Shown: piece after piece, positions 37,728 through 47,844 of the stretch
Position numbering within the stretch: the stretch's first letter is position 1
Layout of the letters: the number at the start of each line of letters is the position of its first letter
The notes under the pieces: generated by a model
Seen by the model: only the letters and a program-made list of their open reading frames with translations
Database searches by the model: none
What the model was told of the DNA's origin: nothing
Assembly: GCF_001591345.1 (NCBI RefSeq)
Contig: NZ_BCUS01000002.1
Span: 90,180-154,179, forward strand
Direction of reading: 5' to 3'
DNA: 64,000 bases
Source: Variovorax boronicumulans NBRC 103145
Lineage (GTDB): Bacteria; Pseudomonadota; Gammaproteobacteria; Burkholderiales; Burkholderiaceae_C
Translations under genes and position numbers: made by a program

Positions 37728-38588
37728 GTGCTGGTTCTGGTGGGATATCTGGTGGTGATCGGCGCCGTCTTCGGCGGCTACGGCCTCATGGGCGGGCATT
37801 TCGGCGTGCTGTTCCAGCCCGTGGAGCTGCTCATGATCGGCGGCTCCGCGCTCGGCGCGTTCATCGCGGGCAACAACGGCAAGACCATCAAGGCGACCAT
37901 CCGGGAGCTGCCGCTGCTGCTGCGTTCTTCCAAGCACAACCGCCAGCTCTACATGGACCTGCTGGCGCTGCTGTACGAGCTGCTCGCCAAGGCCCGCAAG
38001 GAGGGCATGATGAAGCTCGAGTCCGACGTCGAAGCGCCGCAGCAGAGCGAGATCTTCGGCCGCTACCCGACCATCCTGGCGCACGAGGGCATCACCGTCT
38101 TCCTGTGCGACTACCTGCGCCTGGTCATCAGCGGCAACACCGACGCGCACGAGATCGAGGCCCTCATGGACCACGAGATCGACACCATCCGCCACGAGGC
38201 CGCGGTGCCCGGCCACAGCCTCTCGCGCGTGGGCGATGCACTGCCCGCGCTGGGCATCGTCGCGGCCGTGATGGGCGTGGTGCATGCGCTGGGCTCGGCC
38301 CACCTGCCGCCGTCGGAAATGGGCGCGCTCATCGCGCACGCCATGGTCGGCACCTTCCTGGGCGTGCTGCTGGCCTACGGCTTCGTGTCGCCGCTGGCCT
38401 CGCTGATCGAGCAGAAGGTCGAAGAGGGCATGAAGATCTACCAGTGCGCCAAGGTCACGCTGCTGGCCAGCCTGAACGGCTACGCGCCGCAGCTGGCCGT
38501 GGAGTTCGGCCGCAAGGTGCTGTTCTCGACCGAGCGCCCCTCGTTCACCGAGCTGGACGACCACGTGCGCGAAGTCAAGGCACGCTGA
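37728..38588 (+). CDS. motA: flagellar stator protein MotA
   Basis: Proton-channel stator subunit of 286 residues with four membrane segments. The cytoplasmic loop carries the charged residues used for torque, and the conserved Pro of the third segment lies in ALPALGIVAAVMGVVHAL. GTG start at 37728 preceded by AGGGGAAG; no strong promoter seen between the terminator and this gene. Confidence 0.96.
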   Translation: MLVLVGYLVVIGAVFGGYGLMGGHFGVLFQPVELLMIGGSALGAFIAGNNGKTIKATIRELPLLLRSSKHNRQLYMDLLALLYELLAKARKEGMMKLESDVEAPQQSEIFGRYPTILAHEGITVFLCDYLRLVISGNTDAHEIEALMDHEIDTIRHEAAVPGHSLSRVGDALPALGIVAAVMGVVHALGSAHLPPSEMGALIAHAMVGTFLGVLLAYGFVSPLASLIEQKVEEGMKIYQCAKVTLLASLNGYAPQLAVEFGRKVLFSTERPSFTELDDHVREVKAR

Positions 38589-38601
38589 CCCTGCGACGGC
38601 C

Positions 38602-39510
38602 ATGAGCGACGCGAAGCCCCGCATCATCATCAAGCGCGCCCACGGCGGCGGGCACGGCGGCGGCCATGCGGGCGGCGGCTGGAAGATCGCCTACGCCGAC
38701 TTCATGACGGCCATGATGGCCTTCTTCCTCGTGATGTGGCTGCTGTCGATCTCCAGCCCCAAGCAGCGCGAAGGCATCGCCGAGCACTTCCGGATGCCGC
38801 TGCGCGTGGCGCTGGCCGGCGGCGACAAGAGCAGCATGAGCACCAGCATGATTCCCGGCGGCGGCGCCGACGTGATGCACGCCGAGGGCGAGGTGCGCCA
38901 CACCGAGGCCGACAGCGAAGACGCGGCCGACGCCAGCCGCCTGGCCGAGATGAAGAAGAAGCTCGACGAGCTGATCGAGAAGAGCCCGGTGTTCCAGCAG
39001 TTCCGCTCGCAGATCCTCATCGACATCACCACCGAAGGCCTGCGCCTGCAGATCGTGGACAGCGAGAACCGCCCGATGTTCGAGCTGGCCAGCGCCCGCG
39101 TGGTGCCGCACATGCGCGCCATTCTTCGCGAGCTGGCGCCGGTGCTCAACGGCCTGCCCAACAAGCTCACGCTGTCGGGCCACACCGACGCCATCGTCTA
39201 CACCAACGACCGTTCATACGGCAACTGGGAGCTCTCGGCCGACCGCGCCAACGCCTCGCGCCGCGAGCTGGTCACGGGCGGCATGACCGAGGACAAGGTG
39301 CTGCGCGTGATCGGCCTGGCCGACAGCATGCACCTGGACCGCGCCGACCCGCGCAACCCCATCAACCGCCGCATCAGCATCATCTTGCTGAACCACCGCA
39401 CGCAGGAGCGCATCGAGCGCGAGAACAGCAACGACGCCGGCGCCACGCGCATCGGCCTGCCGCCACCGGCCGCGCAGGCGCGCACCGCGGCGGGACACAC
39501 GGCGGGATAA
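38602..39510 (+). CDS. motB: flagellar stator protein MotB
   Basis: Peptidoglycan-anchored stator subunit of 302 residues. The proton-binding Asp is at 33 in IAYADFMTAMMAFFLVMWLL; the OmpA-like domain (LTLSGHTDAI, DRANASRRELV) is C-terminal. The Gly/His-rich N-terminus (GGGHGGGHAGGG) before the membrane segment is common in MotB of this group. It is 13 bases after motA. Confidence 0.97.
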   Translation: MSDAKPRIIIKRAHGGGHGGGHAGGGWKIAYADFMTAMMAFFLVMWLLSISSPKQREGIAEHFRMPLRVALAGGDKSSMSTSMIPGGGADVMHAEGEVRHTEADSEDAADASRLAEMKKKLDELIEKSPVFQQFRSQILIDITTEGLRLQIVDSENRPMFELASARVVPHMRAILRELAPVLNGLPNKLTLSGHTDAIVYTNDRSYGNWELSADRANASRRELVTGGMTEDKVLRVIGLADSMHLDRADPRNPINRRISIILLNHRTQERIERENSNDAGATRIGLPPPAAQARTAAGHTAG

Positions 39511-39562
39511 CAAGAACAAGGAAGCGGCCTCGCGCAAAAGCGCGGGCCCCGGAGCACCACAG

Positions 39563-41584
39563 ATGGACCTCAGTCAATTCACCCAGGCCTTCTTCGTCGA
39601 AGCCATCGAGCTGCTGGCGGAGATGGAGCAGCTGTTGCTCGACCTCGACGTCGAGGCGCCCGACGGCGAGCAGCTCAACGCCATCTTCCGCGCGGCGCAC
39701 TCCATCAAGGGCGGCGCGGCCACGTTCGGTTTCACCGCCTTGACCCACACCACGCACGTGCTCGAAACGCTGCTGGACAGGGCCCGCCACGGGCAGCTGC
39801 ACCTGAGCGCTCCGATGATCGATGCCTTTCTGGAAACGAAGGACGCCTTGCAAGAACAACTCACCGCCTACCAGGCCGGCAAGGAGCCGGACGCCGAGAG
39901 GGTCGCCCACATCTGCGGCGTGCTGCAGCAGCTGGCGATGGAGAACAACGCCGCCGCGCCCGTGCCGGCACCCGCGCCCGCACCGGCGCCTGTCGTTCAA
40001 GCCGCTGCGCCGGCCGATGAAGGTGGAAGCAGCGACGGCGTGCTCGTCATCCGTTTCGCGCGCCTGTCCGACAGCGAGTGCGAGCTGCTCGCCGGCGAGC
40101 TGGCCAACCTCGGCACCGTGCTGACGCGCACGCGCAGCAACGACCAGCTGACCGTGCGGCTGGCCACCACCTGCGACCCCGACGACATCGTGGCCGTGTG
40201 CTGCTTCGTCATCGACGAATCGCAGATCGACATCACGCACGAGGCGACGCAAGAAGCGGCGCAGGAGGCCGCGCCCGTGGCCGCCATCGCCGAGCCGGTG
40301 GTGCCACCGCCCGCCGCACCAGCCCCCGCGCCGGCCGCGGCCGCGCCCGCCAGCGCCAAGGAATCCAGCTCCATCCGCGTCGACGTCGAGAAGGTCGATC
40401 AGCTCATCAACCTCGTGGGCGAGCTCGTCATCACGCAGTCGATGCTCACGCAGGCCGCGACCGTGCTCGACCCCGTGGCCTACGAGCGCTTCCTGAGCGG
40501 CCTGGGCCACCTGGAGCGCAACGCGCGCGACCTGCAGGAATCGGTGATGTCGATCCGCATGATGCCGATGGACTACGTGTTCAGCCGCTTCCCGCGCGTG
40601 ATCCGCGACGTGAGCGCCAAGCTCGGCAAGCAGGTGCGCCTGGACACTTACGGCAAGGAGACCGAGCTCGACAAGGGGCTCATCGAACGCATCGTCGATC
40701 CGCTCACGCACCTGGTGCGCAACAGCCTGGACCACGGCATCGAGGCCCCCGAGGTGCGCCTGGCCAAGGGCAAGGACGCCACCGGCCAGCTGCTGCTGTC
40801 GGCGCAGCACCACGGCGGCAACATCGTGATCGAGGTGAGCGACGACGGCGCGGGCCTGAACCGCGAGCGCATCCTCGACAAGGCGCGCCAGCAGGGCCTG
40901 CCGGTGAGCGACGCCATGCCCGACGAAGAGGTGTGGCAGCTGATCTTCGCGCCCGGCTTCTCCACCGCCGAGCAGGTCACCGACATCTCGGGGCGCGGCG
41001 TGGGCATGGACGTGGTCAAGCGCAACATCCAGGAGATGGGCGGCCATGTCGAGATTCATTCGCGCGGCGGGCAGGGCACGTCGACGCGCATCGTGCTGCC
41101 GCTCACGCTGGCCATCCTCAACGGCATGTCGGTGCGCGTGGGCAGCGAGGCCTACATCCTGCCGCTGAGCTACGTGATCGAGTCGCTGCAGCCGCTGCCC
41201 GAGCACCTGCACTCCATCACCGCCGACGGCCACGTGATCCGCGTGCGTGGCGAGTACCTGCCGCTCATCGAGCTGCATCGCGTGTTCGACGTGGCCGGCG
41301 CGCAGACGCAGCCCACGCAGGGCATCCTGGTGATCGTGCAGGCCGACGACAGCCGCTTCGCGCTGCTGGTCGACGAACTGCTCGGCCAGCACCAGGTGGT
41401 GGTGAAGAACCTGGAGACCAACTACCGCAAGGTGCCGGGCATTTCGGCCGCCACCATCGTGGGCGACGGCAGCGTGGCCTTCATCGTCGACGTGGGCGCG
41501 ATGCCGCGCATCCAGCGCGCGCAGGCCGCCAGCGCGGCGGCCCTGGCGGGTGCCGCGCGCCGCACCGACGCGCTGGCGTCCTGA
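39563..41584 (+). CDS. cheA: chemotaxis histidine kinase CheA
   Basis: Central chemotaxis kinase of 673 residues: Hpt domain with phospho-accepting His46 (FRAAHSIKGGAATFGF), CheY-binding P2-like region about 155-235 between Ala/Pro linkers, dimerisation helices from about 275, ATPase domain (HLVRNSLDHGIE, SDDGAGLNRERI, GRGVGMDVVKRNIQEMGG) and a CheW-like domain at the end. Phosphorylates CheY and CheB. Followed 22 bases later by an HDOD gene where cheW would commonly be. Confidence 0.97.
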   Translation: MDLSQFTQAFFVEAIELLAEMEQLLLDLDVEAPDGEQLNAIFRAAHSIKGGAATFGFTALTHTTHVLETLLDRARHGQLHLSAPMIDAFLETKDALQEQLTAYQAGKEPDAERVAHICGVLQQLAMENNAAAPVPAPAPAPAPVVQAAAPADEGGSSDGVLVIRFARLSDSECELLAGELANLGTVLTRTRSNDQLTVRLATTCDPDDIVAVCCFVIDESQIDITHEATQEAAQEAAPVAAIAEPVVPPPAAPAPAPAAAAPASAKESSSIRVDVEKVDQLINLVGELVITQSMLTQAATVLDPVAYERFLSGLGHLERNARDLQESVMSIRMMPMDYVFSRFPRVIRDVSAKLGKQVRLDTYGKETELDKGLIERIVDPLTHLVRNSLDHGIEAPEVRLAKGKDATGQLLLSAQHHGGNIVIEVSDDGAGLNRERILDKARQQGLPVSDAMPDEEVWQLIFAPGFSTAEQVTDISGRGVGMDVVKRNIQEMGGHVEIHSRGGQGTSTRIVLPLTLAILNGMSVRVGSEAYILPLSYVIESLQPLPEHLHSITADGHVIRVRGEYLPLIELHRVFDVAGAQTQPTQGILVIVQADDSRFALLVDELLGQHQVVVKNLETNYRKVPGISAATIVGDGSVAFIVDVGAMPRIQRAQAASAAALAGAARRTDALAS

Positions 41585-41606
41585 TCCCGACGCGAGGGAC
41601 GGCCGC

Positions 41607-42893
41607 ATGAGGTTCGATTTCTTCCGGCGCCCCGGCGTCGACGGCAACGGCGCGCCAGCCGACGCAACGCCCGCCATCACGCCCGCAGTAGGCGCCGACG
41701 GCCACGTGGCCTACGCCATGCTGCTCGACGGCAAGCGCCGCGTGGTCGGCTACCGCATGGCCTGGCGCGCGGCCGGGCAGGGCACCGACGCGGGTGCCGC
41801 CGCCGGCGTCAAGGCGCTCATGGACACGCTGGGCCTGCACCTGAACCCGGGCGGCCACGGCTGGCTGCTGGGCGGGCAGATGGTGTTCGTCGACGTCACC
41901 GTCGATGCGTTGTTCCAGAGCGAGCTGCAGTCGCTGCCGCCGCGCAACGTCGTGCTGTGCATGAAGGCCGACGAGCTGATGGACGCCGACATGCGCTCCA
42001 TCCTGCTGTTCCTGCGCGAGCAGGGCTTCGGCTTCATGCTGTGCGGCGGCGTCGCGCTGCCGGACGACGATGAGCTGCGCGCCATCGTCACGCACCGTGA
42101 GGTGCTGCCCTCCCAGCTGGCGGACGTGTCGCCCACCGGCCCGGCGCCCATCGCCGCGCGCGTGGCGAACTGGGCCGAGTTCGAGGCCTGCGCCGCGCGC
42201 GGCGTGCAGGTCTTCGTCGACGGCGCCGTGCGGCTGCCGCCGGCGCGCGACAGCGCCGACGCGCTGCAGCCCGAGTCGCAGCTCATCGTGCACCTGATGC
42301 AGATGATCCTGCGCAACGAGGACGTGCGCGCCATCGAGGGCGCGCTCAAGCACGACGCCGCGCTCACCTACCGGCTGCTGCGCTACATCAACTCGCCCTC
42401 GGTCGGCCTGGCGGTGGAGATCCACTCGCTGCGCCATGCGGTCGCGATGCTCGGCTATTCGCCGCTGTACCGCTGGCTGTCGCTGCTGCTGGCCACCAGC
42501 AACAAGGTGAGTTCGCCCTTCATGATGAAGAAGGCCATCCTGCGCGGGCGTTTCGTCGAACTGATGGGGCAGGGCATGCTGCCACCCAGCGAGGCCGACA
42601 ACCTGTTCGTGGCGGGCATGTTCTCGCTGCTCGACCAGCTGCTGGGCGTGCCGATGGAAGGCGTGCTGCGCAAGGTGCAGCTCACCGAGGCCGTGCAGCA
42701 GGCGATTCTGTCGCGCAGCGGCGTCTACGGCCCCTTCGTGGCGCTGGCCGAAAGCTGCGAGACCGACGACGGCCGCGCGGCGCGCCTGTCAGAGGCGCTC
42801 TTCCTGAGTGCCGCGCAGGTCAACGCCGCGCAGCTGTCGGCGCTGGTATGGGCGCTCGACGCCGGCCCCGCCGTGACCGCGCCGCCTGCCTGA
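41607..42893 (+). CDS. HDOD-domain protein with degenerate EAL-like N-terminus
   Basis: 428 residues. The N-terminal part (about 30-215) has the outline of an EAL phosphodiesterase fold as seen in YuxH-type proteins (LDGKRRVVGYRMAWR, QMVFVDVTVDALF), but the EAL motif and the metal-binding acidic residues are not evident. The C-terminal HDOD domain is about 225-400 (DVRAIEGALKHDAALTYRLL, YINSPSVGLAVEIHSLRHA, VAMLGYSPLYRWLSLLL). YuxH/CdgJ-type proteins affect motility. Its place between cheA and cheR suggests a signalling or motility role; molecular function unknown. Confidence 0.82.
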   Translation: MRFDFFRRPGVDGNGAPADATPAITPAVGADGHVAYAMLLDGKRRVVGYRMAWRAAGQGTDAGAAAGVKALMDTLGLHLNPGGHGWLLGGQMVFVDVTVDALFQSELQSLPPRNVVLCMKADELMDADMRSILLFLREQGFGFMLCGGVALPDDDELRAIVTHREVLPSQLADVSPTGPAPIAARVANWAEFEACAARGVQVFVDGAVRLPPARDSADALQPESQLIVHLMQMILRNEDVRAIEGALKHDAALTYRLLRYINSPSVGLAVEIHSLRHAVAMLGYSPLYRWLSLLLATSNKVSSPFMMKKAILRGRFVELMGQGMLPPSEADNLFVAGMFSLLDQLLGVPMEGVLRKVQLTEAVQQAILSRSGVYGPFVALAESCETDDGRAARLSEALFLSAAQVNAAQLSALVWALDAGPAVTAPPA

Positions 42894-42933
42894 CCCCCGG
42901 AAATGCAAGGCTTTTGCGCGTCTGATCGGCCGA

Positions 42934-43812
42934 TTGGAAACGGCGGTTTCCGTGACCATTGAAAGTCACGCTTCCAGGCTGGCTGTGACGACCGAGTTCC
43001 ACTTTACCGACCACGACTTCTCCAGAATCCGGACCCTCATCCACCGCCGCGCCGGCATCGCCCTGGGCGAGCAGAAGCGGCAGATGGTGTACAGCCGGCT
43101 GTCGCGGCGCCTGCGCGAGCTGCAGTTGCCGGCGTTCGCGCCGTACCTGGACCAGCTCGAGGCGCGCCACGACGGCGACGAGTGGCAGCTGTTCATCAAC
43201 GCGCTCACCACCAACCTCACCTCGTTCTTTCGCGAGGCGCACCACTTTCCCACGCTGGCCGACCATGTGCGCAAGCGGCCGGGCCCGGTCACCGTGTGGT
43301 GCGCCGCCTCCTCGACGGGCGAGGAGCCGTACTCGATCGCCATCACGCTGATGGAAGCGCTGGGCGAGCGCGCGGGCTCGGCCCGCGTCATCGCCAGCGA
43401 CATCGACACCGCGGTGCTGGCCAAGGCCGCCACCGGCGTCTTCACCACCGAGCAGGTGCGGCGCCTGTCGCCCGAACGGCTGCGGCGCTTCTTCAACAAG
43501 GGCACCGGCACCAACGCCGGCAAGGTGCGCGTGCGCCCCGAGGTCGCCACGCTGGTGAAGTTCTCGCGCGTCAACCTGCTGGACGGCGCCTGGTCGGTGA
43601 AGGAGCCGGTGGACGCGATCTTCTGCCGCAACGTGATGATCTATTTCGACAAGCCGACGCAGAAGAAGGTGCTCGACCGCTTCGCGCCGCTGCTCAAGCC
43701 GGGCGGCCTGCTGTTCGCCGGGCATTCCGAGAACGCCTCGCTCGTCAACCCGGCCTTCCGCCCGCTGGGGCAGACGGTGTACGAGCTGTCGCGCACGCCG
43801 GGCACCGCATGA
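42934..43812 (+). CDS. cheR: chemotaxis protein methyltransferase CheR
   Basis: S-adenosylmethionine-dependent methyltransferase acting on receptor glutamates (up to 292 residues). N-terminal helical domain ([20 protein letters not shown]), catalytic domain with SAM motif [16 protein letters not shown], and [23 protein letters not shown] 42934 is the longest start; GTG 42952 and GTG 42985 are possible and closer to the family N terminus. It overlaps cheD by ATGA. Confidence 0.95.
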   Translation: METAVSVTIESHASRLAVTTEFHFTDHDFSRIRTLIHRRAGIALGEQKRQMVYSRLSRRLRELQLPAFAPYLDQLEARHDGDEWQLFINALTTNLTSFFREAHHFPTLADHVRKRPGPVTVWCAASSTGEEPYSIAITLMEALGERAGSARVIASDIDTAVLAKAATGVFTTEQVRRLSPERLRRFFNKGTGTNAGKVRVRPEVATLVKFSRVNLLDGAWSVKEPVDAIFCRNVMIYFDKPTQKKVLDRFAPLLKPGGLLFAGHSENASLVNPAFRPLGQTVYELSRTPGTA

Positions 43813-44402
43813 GCCTGGCGAGCCACCACTACTTCGACCGCGATGTCGGGCGCATGGCCGTGAAGCTGCTGCCCTCGGAGTACTACGTGACCACCGACCA
43901 CACCGTGCTGAGCACCGTGCTCGGCTCCTGCGTGGCCGCCTGCCTGCACGACGCCCAGGCGGGCGTGGCCGGCATGAACCACTTCATGCTGCCCGACGAC
44001 GGCGAGCCCGGTGGCGGCTCGATGCGCTACGGCGCCTTCGCCATGGACGTGCTGGTGCGCGAGCTGGTGCGCGCGGGCGCGCGGCGCGAACGGCTGCAGG
44101 CCAAGGTGTTCGGCGGCGGCGCGGTGCTGGCCGGCATGACCACGCTCAACATCGGCGACCGCAATGCCGACTTCGTGCTGCGCTACCTGGAGGCGGAACG
44201 CATCGAAGTGGCGGCGCAGGACCTGCGCGGACCGCACGCGCGCCGCGTGTGCTTCCTGCCCGAGAGCGGCAAGGCCGTGGTGCGCCGCCTGCGCGCACAG
44301 ACCGAGGTGCTGCGGGTGCGCCGCGACGAAGGCGAACTGCTGCGCCGGCTGTCGGTGCCCGCCGCGCCGCACGAGATCGACAGAACCAAAGGAAGCCGGT
44401 GA
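43809..44402 (+). CDS. cheD: chemoreceptor glutamine deamidase CheD
   Basis: Deamidase of 197 residues converting receptor glutamines to glutamates. Catalytic Cys is in [11 protein letters not shown] and His in GMNHFMLPD. Overlaps cheR by ATGA and cheB by GTGA. Confidence 0.96.
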   Translation: MSLASHHYFDRDVGRMAVKLLPSEYYVTTDHTVLSTVLGSCVAACLHDAQAGVAGMNHFMLPDDGEPGGGSMRYGAFAMDVLVRELVRAGARRERLQAKVFGGGAVLAGMTTLNIGDRNADFVLRYLEAERIEVAAQDLRGPHARRVCFLPESGKAVVRRLRAQTEVLRVRRDEGELLRRLSVPAAPHEIDRTKGSR

Positions 44403-45496
44403 GCCTGCCAAGCAAGAAAAAGATCAAGGTGCTCTGCGTCGACGATTCGGCGCTGATCCGCAGCGTGATGAGCGAGATCATCAACAGCCAGAGCGACATG
44501 ACCGTGGTCGGCACCGCGGCCGACCCGCTGGTGGCGCGCGACCTCATCAAGGTCACCAACCCCGACGTGCTCACGCTCGACGTGGAAATGCCACGCATGG
44601 ACGGCCTGGAGTTTCTCGAGAAGCTCATGCGCCTGCGGCCGATGCCGGTGGTCATGGTGTCCTCGCTCACCGAGCGCGGCTCGGAGATCGCGCTGCGCGC
44701 GCTGGAGCTGGGCGCCATCGACTTCGTGACCAAGCCGCGCCTGGGCGTGCGCGACGGCCTGCTCAACTACACCGAGCTCATCGCCGGCAAGATCCGCACG
44801 GCCGCCAGTGCGCGGCTGCTGCCCGCGCGCCCAGCGGCCACGGCGGCACGTACCGCGCACGAGGCCGCGCCCGAGGCGCTGCTGCGCAGTCCGCTGCTGA
44901 GCACCGAGAAGCTGCTCATCATCGGCGCCTCCACCGGCGGCACCGAGGCCATCCGCGAGGTGCTGCAGCCGCTGCCGCCCGACGCGCCCGCGGTGCTCAT
45001 CGCGCAGCACATGCCGGCCGGCTTCACGCGCTCCTTCGCGCAGCGCCTGGACGGCCTGTGCCGCATCCGCGTGAAGGAGGCGGAGCAGGGCGAGCGCGTG
45101 CTGCCCGGCCATGCCTACATCGCGCCGGGCGGCTTTCACCTGTCGCTGGCGCGCAGCGGCGCCAACTACGTGGCGCACCTGGACCAGGAGCCGCCCGTGA
45201 ACCGCCACCGCCCATCGATCGACGTGCTGTTCGATTCGGCCGCCAAGCACGCGGGCAAGAACGCCATCGGGATCATCCTCACCGGCATGGGCAAGGACGG
45301 CGCCGAGGGCCTGCTGCGCATGCGGCGCGCGGGCGCGCACACGCTGGCGCAGGACGAGGCCAGCTGCGTGGTCTTCGGCATGCCGCGCGAGGCGGTGGCG
45401 CTGGGCGCGGTGGACGAGGTGTCGCCGCTGAACGAGATCAGTCGCCGCGTGATGGCGCACCTTCGCACGTTCGGTGAACGTGCGAACCGGGTATGA
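44399..45496 (+). CDS. cheB: protein-glutamate methylesterase CheB
   Basis: Receptor demethylase and deamidase, 365 residues: receiver domain with Asp61 ([10 protein letters not shown]), linker, and methylesterase domain with the Ser (GASTGGTEA), His (QHMPAGFT) and Asp ([10 protein letters not shown]) catalytic regions. GTG start at 44399 overlaps the cheD stop and has GGAAG upstream. Confidence 0.97.
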   Translation: MSLPSKKKIKVLCVDDSALIRSVMSEIINSQSDMTVVGTAADPLVARDLIKVTNPDVLTLDVEMPRMDGLEFLEKLMRLRPMPVVMVSSLTERGSEIALRALELGAIDFVTKPRLGVRDGLLNYTELIAGKIRTAASARLLPARPAATAARTAHEAAPEALLRSPLLSTEKLLIIGASTGGTEAIREVLQPLPPDAPAVLIAQHMPAGFTRSFAQRLDGLCRIRVKEAEQGERVLPGHAYIAPGGFHLSLARSGANYVAHLDQEPPVNRHRPSIDVLFDSAAKHAGKNAIGIILTGMGKDGAEGLLRMRRAGAHTLAQDEASCVVFGMPREAVALGAVDEVSPLNEISRRVMAHLRTFGERANRV

Positions 45497-45533
45497 CGAG
45501 TTTGAACAACGACCTGTGGAGCTGGAAAAAATC

Positions 45534-45926
45534 GTGATCGACAAGAGCATCAAGATCCTGGTGGTGGATGACTTCCCGACCATGCGGCGCATCGTGCGCA
45601 ACCTGTTGAAGGAGCTGGAGTTCCTCAACGTCGACGAGGCCGAGGACGGCGTGGCCGGCCTGGAGAAGCTGCGCGGCGGCAGCTTCGGCTTCGTGGTGTC
45701 CGACTGGAACATGCCCAACATGGACGGCCTGACCATGCTGCAGACCATCCGCGCCGACCCCGAGCTGAAGACGCTGCCGGTGCTGATGGTCACGGCCGAG
45801 GCCAAGAAGGAAAACATCGTCGCGGCCGCACAGGCCGGCGCCAACGGCTACGTGGTGAAGCCCTTCACCGCGGCGACGCTGGAAGAGAAGATCACCAAGA
45901 TCTTCGAGAAGCTGGCCAAGGCATGA
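45534..45926 (+). CDS. cheY: chemotaxis response regulator CheY
   Basis: Single-domain response regulator of 130 residues that binds FliM. GTG 45534 gives Asp12, Asp13, Asp57, Thr87 and Lys109, exactly the E. coli numbering, which supports this start over the longer frame running into cheB. It overlaps cheZ by ATGA. Confidence 0.96.
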   Translation: MIDKSIKILVVDDFPTMRRIVRNLLKELEFLNVDEAEDGVAGLEKLRGGSFGFVVSDWNMPNMDGLTMLQTIRADPELKTLPVLMVTAEAKKENIVAAAQAGANGYVVKPFTAATLEEKITKIFEKLAKA

Positions 45927-46567
45927 GCCAGGACACCGCCGGCGCGGCAGACGCCACCAACAACACCACCGAGGAACTGCTGGGCCGCATCGGCCACCTC
46001 ACGCGCCAGCTGCGCGAAGGCCTGCGCGAGCTGGGCCTGGACAAGCAGGTGGCCAAGGCCGCGCAGGCCATTCCCGATGCGCGCGACCGCCTCAACTACG
46101 TGGCGGCCACCACCGAGCGCGCGGCGCACCGCGCACTCAACGCCATCGACGTGGCGCAGCCGCTGCAGGAAGCCCTGGCCACCGACGCCAAGGCCCTGAC
46201 GCAGCGCTGGGACCAGTGGTTCGAGAACCCGATCGAACTCGACCAGGCGCGCGAGCTCGTGCTGGACACGCGCGGCTACCTGAACGACGTGCCCCAGCGC
46301 GCCAGCGCCATCAACACGCAGCTCATGGAGATCCTGATGGCGCAGGACTTCCAGGACCTCACCGGCCAGGTCATCAAGAAGATGATGGAAGTCGTGAACG
46401 ACGTCGAGACGCAGCTGCTGCAGGTGCTGATCGACAACTCGCCGCCCGAGAAGCGCCACGAGGCCGTGCAGAGCCTGCAGAACGGGCCGCAGGTGAAGCC
46501 CGGCAACCCCGACGCCGTGACCGACCAGGCGCAGGTCGACGACCTGCTCGAAAGCCTCGGTTTCTGA
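45923..46567 (+). CDS. cheZ: CheY-P phosphatase CheZ
   Basis: Helical phosphatase of 214 residues. The catalytic region includes [20 protein letters not shown], and the C-terminal CheY-binding peptide is [12 protein letters not shown]. Last gene of the che operon; a 134-base gap follows before flhB. Confidence 0.96.
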   Translation: MSQDTAGAADATNNTTEELLGRIGHLTRQLREGLRELGLDKQVAKAAQAIPDARDRLNYVAATTERAAHRALNAIDVAQPLQEALATDAKALTQRWDQWFENPIELDQARELVLDTRGYLNDVPQRASAINTQLMEILMAQDFQDLTGQVIKKMMEVVNDVETQLLQVLIDNSPPEKRHEAVQSLQNGPQVKPGNPDAVTDQAQVDDLLESLGF

Positions 46568-46701
46568 GCCGCTCGCAGCCTGCTTGATTGGCCGAATTGC
46601 AGGGCGATACCGGCCCTGATCGGCAGATTGTTCCGCACCACCGGATCCAATAATTTGGTTCTGGGCAAGGCGTACTTCGCCAGTGCTGGTTCGGAGCATG
46701 A

Positions 46702-47844
46702 ATGGCTGAGGAAAGCGATCTCGAGAAAACGGAACCCGCCTCCGAGCGGCGCCTGGAGAAGGCGCGCGAGGAAGGCAACGCGGCCCGTTCGCGCGAGCTC
46801 ACCACCTTCGTCATGCTCGCCACAGCGAGCGCCGGCCTCTGGCTGGCGGGCGAGTCGCTCGGCGCGAGCCTGAGCGGCGCGTTGCGACGCGGCCTGCAGT
46901 TCGAACGCGCCAGCGCCTTCGACCCCGCGCACATGCTCTCGCAGAGCGGGCTCATGGTGCTGCATGCACTCATCGCCATCGGGCCGCTGTTCGCCATGAT
47001 GGTCGTGGCCGCCGTGGCCGCGCCGCTGATGCTCGGCGGCTGGATGTTCTCCGGCAAGGCCGTCGCGCCCAACTTCGGCAAGCTCAACCCCCTGGCCGGC
47101 ATCGGCCGCATGGTCTCGGCGCAGGCACTGGCCGAACTCGTGAAGGCGCTGGCCAGGTCGGCGCTCATCGGCGGCGTGGCGTGGTGGGTCATCGTGGACG
47201 ACATCGAGGCCGTGATGGCGCTCATGTCGCAGCCCGCGCACGAGGCGCTGCCGCATGCGCTGGTGCTGGTGGCCAAGCACTGCGCGCTGATCGCCGCCAC
47301 GCTCTTTCTCGTCGCGCTCGTCGACGTGCCGTTTCAGCTCTGGAACTACTACCGCAAGCTGCGCATGTCACGCGAGGACGTGCGCCAGGAGCACAAGGAG
47401 AGCGAAGGCGATCCGCACATCAAGGCGCAGATCCGCCGGCAACAGCAGCAGATGGCACGCCGCCGCATGATGGCCGAGGTGCCCAAGGCCGACATCGTGC
47501 TCACCAACCCGACGCACTTCGCCGTCGCGCTGCAGTACCTGGACAGCGACATGCGCGCGCCGCGCGTGGTCGCCAAGGGCACCGAGCTGGTGGCCGCGCG
47601 CATCCGCGAGATGGCGAAGGAGCACAAGGTCGCGATCCTGGAGGCGCCGCCGCTCACGCGCGCGCTGTACCGCCACACGAAGCTGGGCGAAGAGATTCCG
47701 GCCGGCCTGTACACCGCCGTGGCCGAGGTGCTGGCCTGGGTGTACCAGCTCAAGCGCTGGAACAGCGAGGGCGGCGAGGCGCCGCGCACGCCGACCGACC
47801 TGCCGGTGCCGGCCGACCTGCAGTACGCGCCGGCGGTGGCATGA
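46702..47844 (+). CDS. flhB: flagellar export switch protein FlhB
   Basis: Membrane export component of 380 residues with four membrane segments and a cytoplasmic autocleaving domain. NPTH cleavage site is at 269-272 and typical sequence follows (FAVALQYLDSDMRAPRVVAK). The gap upstream (46568-46701) contains an AGGGC/GCCCT hairpin but no clear promoter. It overlaps flhA by ATGA. Confidence 0.97.
   Translation: MAEESDLEKTEPASERRLEKAREEGNAARSRELTTFVMLATASAGLWLAGESLGASLSGALRRGLQFERASAFDPAHMLSQSGLMVLHALIAIGPLFAMMVVAAVAAPLMLGGWMFSGKAVAPNFGKLNPLAGIGRMVSAQALAELVKALARSALIGGVAWWVIVDDIEAVMALMSQPAHEALPHALVLVAKHCALIAATLFLVALVDVPFQLWNYYRKLRMSREDVRQEHKESEGDPHIKAQIRRQQQQMARRRMMAEVPKADIVLTNPTHFAVALQYLDSDMRAPRVVAKGTELVAARIREMAKEHKVAILEAPPLTRALYRHTKLGEEIPAGLYTAVAEVLAWVYQLKRWNSEGGEAPRTPTDLPVPADLQYAPAVA

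Noticed and set aside
42900..42940. GCCGATTG near 42930 as a sigma-28 promoter for cheR.
   Set aside because: No TAAA-like element at the right distance and the -10 differs at the last base.
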